In this document: positions 58,864 through 64,000 of the stretch, piece by piece | How positions within the stretch are numbered: position 1 is the first letter of the stretch | Layout: every line of letters starts with the position of its first letter | Assembly (NCBI GenBank): GCA_051984675.1 | Contig: JBPYFK010000139.1 | Coordinates: forward strand, 1 to 64,000 | Length of the DNA: 64,000 nt | Direction: 5' to 3' | DNA from: JBPYFK01 sp051984675 | GTDB taxonomy: Bacteria > Actinomycetota > Actinomycetes > Mycobacteriales > Pseudonocardiaceae | The notes under the pieces: model-generated | What the model was told of the DNA's origin: nothing | The model's input: the letters and a program-made list of their open reading frames with translations, nothing else | Database searches by the model: none | Position numbers and translations under genes: made by a program

Positions 58864-59934
58864 GTGGCTGGCAGGCGCCTATCGCTGGTCGATCACGCGC
58901 AGATCGCCGGCGTGTACCTGCTGGTCGTCGTGCTCGCCGCGCTGGCGTACACGATCCGTGACGTTCTCGTTCTGATCTTCGTCGGGTTCTTCCTCGCGCT
59001 CGGGATGGAACCGATCGTGGCATGGCTGCATCAACACCATCTGCGCCGTGGCTTCGGGATCGCGCTGATAATCGCTGCTGTGCTGGTGGTGGCCGGCGGG
59101 CTCGTGCTGGTGGCCGTGGTGCCGATCGTCCGGCAGGTTGGCGACTTCGCGGCGGGCGTCCCGCAACTGCTGACCCGCCTCGGTGCCAAGTTCGGCGACG
59201 GATCCTCCGTGCAGCAGCATCTCTCCGATCCCACCGTGCAACAGCAGGTCAAAGGAGCGGCCGCCACCCTCGCGCGCACGGTCCTCACTTCCGTCGCCGC
59301 CGGGTTCGCCGCGATCGGCGCGTTCTTCGGAAGCATCTTCGCGGCCGTGACCGTGGGGGCCCTGATGGTGTACTTCTCGCTGGCGATGCCACGCATCCAG
59401 ACCTCAGCCACGCGGGCTGCCGGCCGTTCGGATCGGGCGGAGGCCATCACGAGCGCCATGCAACGGGTCGGCGGCTACGTGAGTGGGCAGGCCCTGGTGT
59501 GTGCTGTCGCGGGCATCGCGTCGTACGTGTTCTTCCTGTTCGCGGGCGTACCGTATCCGGTACTTCTCGCGTTCGTGGTCGCTGTGCTCGACGCCATTCC
59601 CCAGGTGGGGGCTAGCCTGGCCTCGATTGCCGCGATCCTCGTGGCGCTGAGCCAGAGCTTCACGCTCGCGGCGGTCACCCTCGTGTTCTTCCTCGTGTAC
59701 CAGGCGGCGGAGAACTATCTGATCGCCCCCAGGGTGTTCGCGAAGACCGTGGAACTCACCCCGGTCGGTGCCTTCCTGGCGATTCTGGTGGGCATCGCCT
59801 TGGCTGGCGTCCTCGGTGCCCTCACCTCGCTGCCGATCGCGGCCGCGTTGAAGGTCCTGCTGCGCCAAGCCGCCCTCGAACGACGCCAGGCAACGCAAAC
59901 GCCAGCAACGCAAACGCCAGCAGGGGAAAGCTAG
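58864..59934 (+). CDS. AI-2E family transporter (PerM-like permease)
   Basis: 356 aa, ~8 transmembrane helices: YLLVVVLAALAYTIRDVLVL and IFVGFFLALGMEPIVAWLHQ at the N-terminus, a soluble stretch (~105-150), then VRQVGDF-type, VFFLFAGVPYPVLLAFVVAV, LDAIPQVGASLASIAAIL and YQAAENYLIAPRVFAKTVEL with PVGAFLAILVGIALAGVLGA, which are family signatures. Substrate unknown; members include autoinducer-2 exporters and Na+/H+ antiporters. GTG 58864 with agggagg upstream. The C-terminus carries a TQTPA duplication, and its stop overlaps the convergent gene by 4 bp. Confidence 0.92.
   Translation: MAGRRLSLVDHAQIAGVYLLVVVLAALAYTIRDVLVLIFVGFFLALGMEPIVAWLHQHHLRRGFGIALIIAAVLVVAGGLVLVAVVPIVRQVGDFAAGVPQLLTRLGAKFGDGSSVQQHLSDPTVQQQVKGAAATLARTVLTSVAAGFAAIGAFFGSIFAAVTVGALMVYFSLAMPRIQTSATRAAGRSDRAEAITSAMQRVGGYVSGQALVCAVAGIASYVFFLFAGVPYPVLLAFVVAVLDAIPQVGASLASIAAILVALSQSFTLAAVTLVFFLVYQAAENYLIAPRVFAKTVELTPVGAFLAILVGIALAGVLGALTSLPIAAALKVLLRQAALERRQATQTPATQTPAGES
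59891..59920. repeat. 15-bp perfect tandem duplication at the AI-2E gene 3' end
   Basis: caacgcaaacgccag occurs twice back to back, encoding ATQTP twice, ending 14 bp before the stop codon. Confidence 0.95.
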
Positions 59935-60344
59935 GAGGTCCGCCTGACTTCCTTGCCGTGAGCGGCCAACGCGTAGATGACGATCACGTCAAGCACGATG
60001 ACGATCGCGGACCACAGCGGGCTCGCGGCGAACGCCGCGAGGTTGGCCAGCACGCTCAGCGTGATCAGGATGATCGCCAGCGTGCGGGCCCAGGTCTTGC
60101 CCGTCATCACCCCCGCACCGACCGCGATCAGCACCACACCCAGGATCAGGAAGCTCCAGCCCACGCTGTGGTAGCTGAGCGTGGCCATCCCGGTCTGGAG
60201 AACGACCACCGTGTTCGACCGGAACAGTTCCATGAGGCCGTTGATCAGCTGGACGATCCCGGTCAAGATCATGAATATGCCGGCGAAGAACACCCAGCCC
60301 ACCCAGCGGGTGCGCACGGGTCCGTGCTGTACATGCGAAGCCAT
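59931..60344 (-). CDS. DUF7144-like four-TM membrane protein
   Basis: 137 aa, four helices: WVGWVFFAGIFMILTGIVQL, VGWSFLILGVVLIAVGAGVM, LAIILITLSVLANLAAFAAS, AIVIVLDVIVIYALAAHGKE. Resembles the actinobacterial small membrane proteins annotated DUF7144. ATG 60344 has ggaggagcc immediately upstream. Stop overlaps the convergent AI-2E gene (ctag at 59931-59934). Function unknown. Confidence 0.82.
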   Translation of the reverse strand: MASHVQHGPVRTRWVGWVFFAGIFMILTGIVQLINGLMELFRSNTVVVLQTGMATLSYHSVGWSFLILGVVLIAVGAGVMTGKTWARTLAIILITLSVLANLAAFAASPLWSAIVIVLDVIVIYALAAHGKEVRRTS

Positions 60345-60417
60345 GGCTCCTCCAATGGACCTACCTCGGCTTCAGCATGCGTGCCCTCGCCACGGCTGGC
60401 GTAGAGCCCAAAGACCC

Positions 60418-60437
60418 GTGCTCACAGGTGCTCACAG
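60418..60437. repeat. 10-bp tandem duplication across the NRPS-2 stop codon
   Basis: gtgctcacag is repeated exactly at 60418-60427 and 60428-60437. The right copy contains the stop codon (60432-60434) of the second Pls/PosA-type NRPS. Confidence 0.9.
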
Positions 60438-63400
60438 GCTGCCGCTGCGATCAACCAACCGCCCTTCCGGCTCGGCCGCGTGCTCGCCTTGCACGCGGGT
60501 CGGTGCTCCCGCATAGCGGAGACCCGGACGCAGGTGTTCGTGTTTCATGATCACGCTGTGCGGTGCGACGCAGGCGTGCGCGCCGATGTCGGCTCCGTAC
60601 AGCGGAACGGTGCCGTCTGCCAGCGTGGAGTGGTGCCCGACCCGCACGTGGTCGATCTTGAGCACGCGATCCTCGAAGGTATGCGCCTGGAAGAGGGCGT
60701 TCACCGTGGCGCCGTCGCCAATGTCGATCATGTCTGGGTCTACGACCTGCGCGAACCCGTTCCCCAGCACAACCCGCTCACCGATCTTCATGCCCATCCG
60801 GCGCAGGTAGATCGGCAACAGCAAGGTTCCCTCCAAAGCGGACAGCGCACGACTCGCGATGATGCCCCACGCCACGTACAGGAAATCCCAGCGGCTACAC
60901 CAGCAGGACCACAACGGATGAGTTCCCGGACGCACCCGACCCAGCAGTGTCCACTTGAGACCGAGCACGAACCCGCAGAGTAGGCCCGCACTCGTCAGGC
61001 TGATCATCGGGACCGCCACGAAGAGCAGCGCCGCCGTCGGCAGGACATCCGACGCGGCTACGACACCGGCTGTCCACACCGCCATGACCAGCATCGGGAT
61101 CAGCGGCAGGGCGAACCGCAGCCATTCCCAGAACAGCCTGTTGACCCGGCGGACCCACGAAGGCTCGTGCGTCAGGGCCCGGTCGGCCTCGGCGGTGTCG
61201 CCACGCGGCAGCTCGAACGGCGGATGCCCGAACCACGTGGTGCCCGGCCGCACGGCACGATCGTCGGCCACCGTGGATATGCCGATCAGAGCGCCTTCCG
61301 GCAACCGTTGCCCACCCGCGATGACCGCGTGGTTTCCCAGGAAGGTGTCGCGGGCGAGGTGAACCTCGGCCAGCGTCACCGTGCCCCGCTGCAACCGTGG
61401 TCCGCCCAGGTAGATGCCATCCGCGAGGAACGTGTCCGAACCGATGTGCACGAGTTCCGGCACGACGTCGATGATCGTGCTGATCTCGCAGCCACGCGCG
61501 ATCCGCATCCCGGCGCAACGCAGCCACACCGGCCAGAAAAGACCACCGCTGAGCCAGTTTCCGGCGGAAGCGACCAGTCCGCTCTTCACCCATACCCGGA
61601 TGTAGGCCAGGCTCCATCGGCTGATGACCGCGGGGGTCACGGCGCCGAGCGCTCGAACCGCGACCGCTTGCAGTGCCACGGTGCACACCAGGGCCAGGCA
61701 CACGAGTACGCCCGTGATCACCAGGAACGGCCAGCTCGCGGCTGGATGCGCCAGGATCGAGAGCAACGAGTCGTAGGTGAGGTCCTCATCCGACACGGCC
61801 AGATCGAAAATGATCGCGCTGGGCAACGCCATGACGAACCAGAGCAGGTACTGACTCACGATCATCGCCGCCCCGTGAGCCAGCGGGGAGAGGTGCTTTC
61901 CCGCGCTGGCCACCTGGGGAGGCACGGGCGCCGGGCCCGTCGGACGGGCGGGGACACCGTCCCAGCACTCGCCGTCTCCGATGGTGCCGTGTGCTGGTAA
62001 CGCGGAGAGCGCGGACAGCCACGATCCACGCCCTACTCGCGTATGGGGACCGACACCCGCGCGGATGTCCAGGGTGGCGCCTTCCGCCAGCGTGACCGGG
62101 CCGACCACCACCTGACCCTGCTCCAGGTACACGAGGCGAACCGCCGCATCCTGGCTGATCGTGACGTCATCACCGATGTCGAGCAGGTCCCATCCGCCGT
62201 GGAGGAGGTTCACGCCGCGATGGATGTGCACGCGTTTGCCGATCCGAGCCCCCAGCGCTCGCAGCGCCATGCACTGGAACTCCGTTCCCGCGATGAGTCC
62301 CCAGGGCACGATCCGCACGACCTGCCGAACGATCCACATACGCACGTACAGGCCGCTCCAGACCGGGACACGTGTCGGTGTGTACCGGCCGATGAGGAGC
62401 TTCTTCGTCAGCACGGCGAGGCCAACCGCCGCGGGCGTGAAGATCGTGCTCGCCGCCGCCACGGCCACCGGTGACAGCAGAACGAGCGGGACAAGGCCGA
62501 TGCCATCCGACAGCCACGGCAGCAGCTGGAAGAGGACGAAGTAGGCCAGCGGCGACAACACGAGCAGTTCCAGCACCAGCCACGCCGTCTGCGCCGCGGT
62601 CACGCCAGCGACGCGGCGATCGGAATCGTCCGAACGTTCCCACGAAGTCGAGACTGGTTCGTCGGCTGGCGCCGCCGCCCGCTGGGCCAGCGCGGCGATC
62701 GTGCGCGCTTCGTACAGGTCGCGGACGGTGACGGCGGCGGTGCTGGAGTCGGCGCGGAGCTCGGAGATGAGCATTCCCGCCTGGAGCGAACTCGCGCCGA
62801 GGTGCTCGAAGAAGTCGTCGTCGGGGTCAGGGTCGTCCGGCAGGCCGAGCACCTCGCGGACGGCCCGCGCGATCCGCTCCTCCGCTGGGCCGCGCGGCCG
62901 GCGGGACGCGGGCTTGCGGTCGCGCTGCGCGACGGCCAGGGTGGGCAGGTCGTTGCGCCGCACCTTGCCGCCCGTACTCCTCGGCAGCTCCTCGATCGTG
63001 CTGAACAGCGTAGGAATCATGTACTCGGGCATCGACTGCTGGAGTCGCCGCTTCAGCTCGCCGGGATCGGGCGGGCAGGACGGGTCCACTGGAACGACAT
63101 GGGCGGCGAGCGCCTCTGTCGCTGCCTCACCTTGTACCCGGCACGCGGCCTCCCGGACGCCCGCGCAGCCCGCCAGCGTCGCCTCCACCGCCTCCAACTC
63201 GATCCGATACCCGCGAAGCTTGACCTGCGAGTCGATGCGGCCGTGGTAGTACAGCGTGCCGTCCGCGTCGGCGTGCACGAGATCCCCGGTTCGGTAGAGG
63301 CGACCGAAGCGGGGATGCTGCGGGAACTTGGCGGAGTTCAGCCGCGGCTGGTGGAGGTAGCCGACCGCCAGTCCGGCCCCAGCCATGCAGAGTTCACCCT

Positions 63401-64000
63401 TGTCGCCGTCGCGCACCGGTTCCAGGTTCTCGTCCAGCACCCAGGCACTCATGCCAGGCACCGGGCGGCCGATCGCGATGTCCTGCCCCGGGGTGATGTC
63501 GTGCCGCAGGCAGGTCACCGTGCATTCCGTCGGCCCGTAGCCGTTGACGAGGCGTCGACCGGGCGCCCACCGGTTCGCGACGTCTTCCGGCAGTGCCTCT
63601 CCGCCGACGTAGAGCAGGCGCAGGTCCGGCAACTCCGCCCGCGGGTTCTGGCATCCGGTCGCCCGCAGCAGCGTCGGGGGTGGGCAGAGCACGGTGATGC
63701 GCTCGTCCCGCAGCCACGGCACCAGATCCGGGCCGAGACGGGCGGTGCCGTCATCCATGACCACGACCGTGGCTCCCGAGGCCAGCGCCATCCACGTCTC
63801 CTCGATCGAGGAGTCATAGGCCGCGGACGATCCCTGGGCGACCCGATCACCGGGGCCGAGAGCGAATTCCGCCAGGTCGGCGCTCACGAGATTGGCGATG
63901 CTCTGGTGAGCGATCATCACGCCTTTCGGCGTCCCGGTGGTGCCGGAGGTGTAAATGAGGTAAGCGACGCTGTCCGGGGTCGGCAACGCGGGTAATCCGG
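60432..64000 (-). CDS. Second Pls/PosA-family NRPS, partial (5' end beyond window)
   Basis: 1189 codons seen; roughly the first 180-200 residues lie past base 64000. Adenylation motifs present: YTSGTTGTPKG (A3), YDSSIEETW (A4), NGYGPTECT (A5), YRTGDL (A7), KLRGYRIELEAVE (A8), STGGKVRRNDL (A10). Carrier motif FFEHLGASSLQAG, where the usual GGHS is GASS (the second Ser should carry phosphopantetheine). Then three membrane/hexapeptide blocks as in the first NRPS, ending MKHEHLRPGLRYAGAPTRVQ. By-eye code residues differ from the first copy (D-S-E versus D-F-E at the A4 positions), so a different substrate is likely. No BPL_N or DUF418 gene follows it. Confidence 0.9.
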   Translation of the reverse strand, partial: GLPALPTPDSVAYLIYTSGTTGTPKGVMIAHQSIANLVSADLAEFALGPGDRVAQGSSAAYDSSIEETWMALASGATVVVMDDGTARLGPDLVPWLRDERITVLCPPPTLLRATGCQNPRAELPDLRLLYVGGEALPEDVANRWAPGRRLVNGYGPTECTVTCLRHDITPGQDIAIGRPVPGMSAWVLDENLEPVRDGDKGELCMAGAGLAVGYLHQPRLNSAKFPQHPRFGRLYRTGDLVHADADGTLYYHGRIDSQVKLRGYRIELEAVEATLAGCAGVREAACRVQGEAATEALAAHVVPVDPSCPPDPGELKRRLQQSMPEYMIPTLFSTIEELPRSTGGKVRRNDLPTLAVAQRDRKPASRRPRGPAEERIARAVREVLGLPDDPDPDDDFFEHLGASSLQAGMLISELRADSSTAAVTVRDLYEARTIAALAQRAAAPADEPVSTSWERSDDSDRRVAGVTAAQTAWLVLELLVLSPLAYFVLFQLLPWLSDGIGLVPLVLLSPVAVAAASTIFTPAAVGLAVLTKKLLIGRYTPTRVPVWSGLYVRMWIVRQVVRIVPWGLIAGTEFQCMALRALGARIGKRVHIHRGVNLLHGGWDLLDIGDDVTISQDAAVRLVYLEQGQVVVGPVTLAEGATLDIRAGVGPHTRVGRGSWLSALSALPAHGTIGDGECWDGVPARPTGPAPVPPQVASAGKHLSPLAHGAAMIVSQYLLWFVMALPSAIIFDLAVSDEDLTYDSLLSILAHPAASWPFLVITGVLVCLALVCTVALQAVAVRALGAVTPAVISRWSLAYIRVWVKSGLVASAGNWLSGGLFWPVWLRCAGMRIARGCEISTIIDVVPELVHIGSDTFLADGIYLGGPRLQRGTVTLAEVHLARDTFLGNHAVIAGGQRLPEGALIGISTVADDRAVRPGTTWFGHPPFELPRGDTAEADRALTHEPSWVRRVNRLFWEWLRFALPLIPMLVMAVWTAGVVAASDVLPTAALLFVAVPMISLTSAGLLCGFVLGLKWTLLGRVRPGTHPLWSCWCSRWDFLYVAWGIIASRALSALEGTLLLPIYLRRMGMKIGERVVLGNGFAQVVDPDMIDIGDGATVNALFQAHTFEDRVLKIDHVRVGHHSTLADGTVPLYGADIGAHACVAPHSVIMKHEHLRPGLRYAGAPTRVQGEHAAEPEGRLVDRSGSL

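Noticed and set aside
1..64000. Prophage or transposon insertion
   Set aside because: No integrase, transposase, att-like repeats or phage structural genes recognised.

Overview
The window is GC-rich and gene-dense. It has many GTG/TTG starts and 4-bp stop/start overlaps, and several genes look leaderless. It looks like chromosome from a filamentous actinomycete, most likely Pseudonocardiaceae (Amycolatopsis/Saccharopolyspora-like). That placement is inferred from the EspG-type ESX gene, the XRE(DUF5753)+DUF397 pair, the AfsR/SARP regulator, the DasR-type regulator with a dre-like operator, and the ectABCD cluster; no 16S or other marker is present. I saw no rRNA, tRNA, CRISPR array or transposase.

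Layout. 1-8.6 kb is thiamin biosynthesis: a TPP riboswitch with thiC-thiD (+), a FUSC-type membrane protein, then thiO-thiS-thiG (-) behind a second TPP riboswitch, with divergent thiE. 8.6-12.2 kb holds a secreted chymotrypsin-fold protease whose 3' end is expanded into a 16-bp tandem repeat, a Lys/Glu- and Pro/Ser-rich membrane protein, and a PLP-dependent dehydratase. 12.2-15.5 kb is an aminosugar locus: DasR-like regulator, dre-like operator, SIS-domain sugar-phosphate enzyme and an N-acetylglucosamine kinase-like protein. 15.5-18 kb encodes EspG and a long proline-rich partner. 18.5-24.7 kb holds a GDSL hydrolase, a large AfsR/SARP ATPase regulator, an ADP-ribosylglycohydrolase-like protein with altered metal ligands, and a PNPOx-like oxidoreductase. 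25-28.6 kb is the ectoine/hydroxyectoine operon ectA-B-C-D with strong hairpins between and after its genes.

29-47.6 kb is mixed housekeeping and accessory content: MarR with a perfect operator, a small ORF with an apparent CTG start, an aldo/keto reductase, a degenerate PAP2-like protein, an FHA protein, a LigC-type DNA ligase coupled to an MFS exporter, an epimerase, a frameshifted methyltransferase, HtrA-like protease, Na+/H+ antiporter, zf-HC3 protein, XRE/DUF397, an ICMT-like protein, an oxidoreductase, and a PEP-mutase-like/AhpD-like pair divergent from a MocR regulator.

47.5-64 kb is the most unusual part. A four-gene, fully overlapping operon reads (-) from a Pls/PosA-type membrane NRPS (A-T followed by three membrane/hexapeptide blocks) into a BPL_N amidotransferase-like protein, a DUF418/HGSNAT-like membrane protein and a second, Tat-exported BPL_N protein. 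About 6 kb upstream of that NRPS lies a second Pls/PosA-type synthetase on the same strand, cut by the window edge. A secreted S53 peptidase, a K+ channel, an AI-2E-type permease and a DUF7144-like membrane protein lie between them. The likely reading is synthesis and export or modification of a poly- or oligo-amino-acid product, which is an inference. A second window-wide theme is short perfect tandem duplications clustered at or across the 3' ends of genes.
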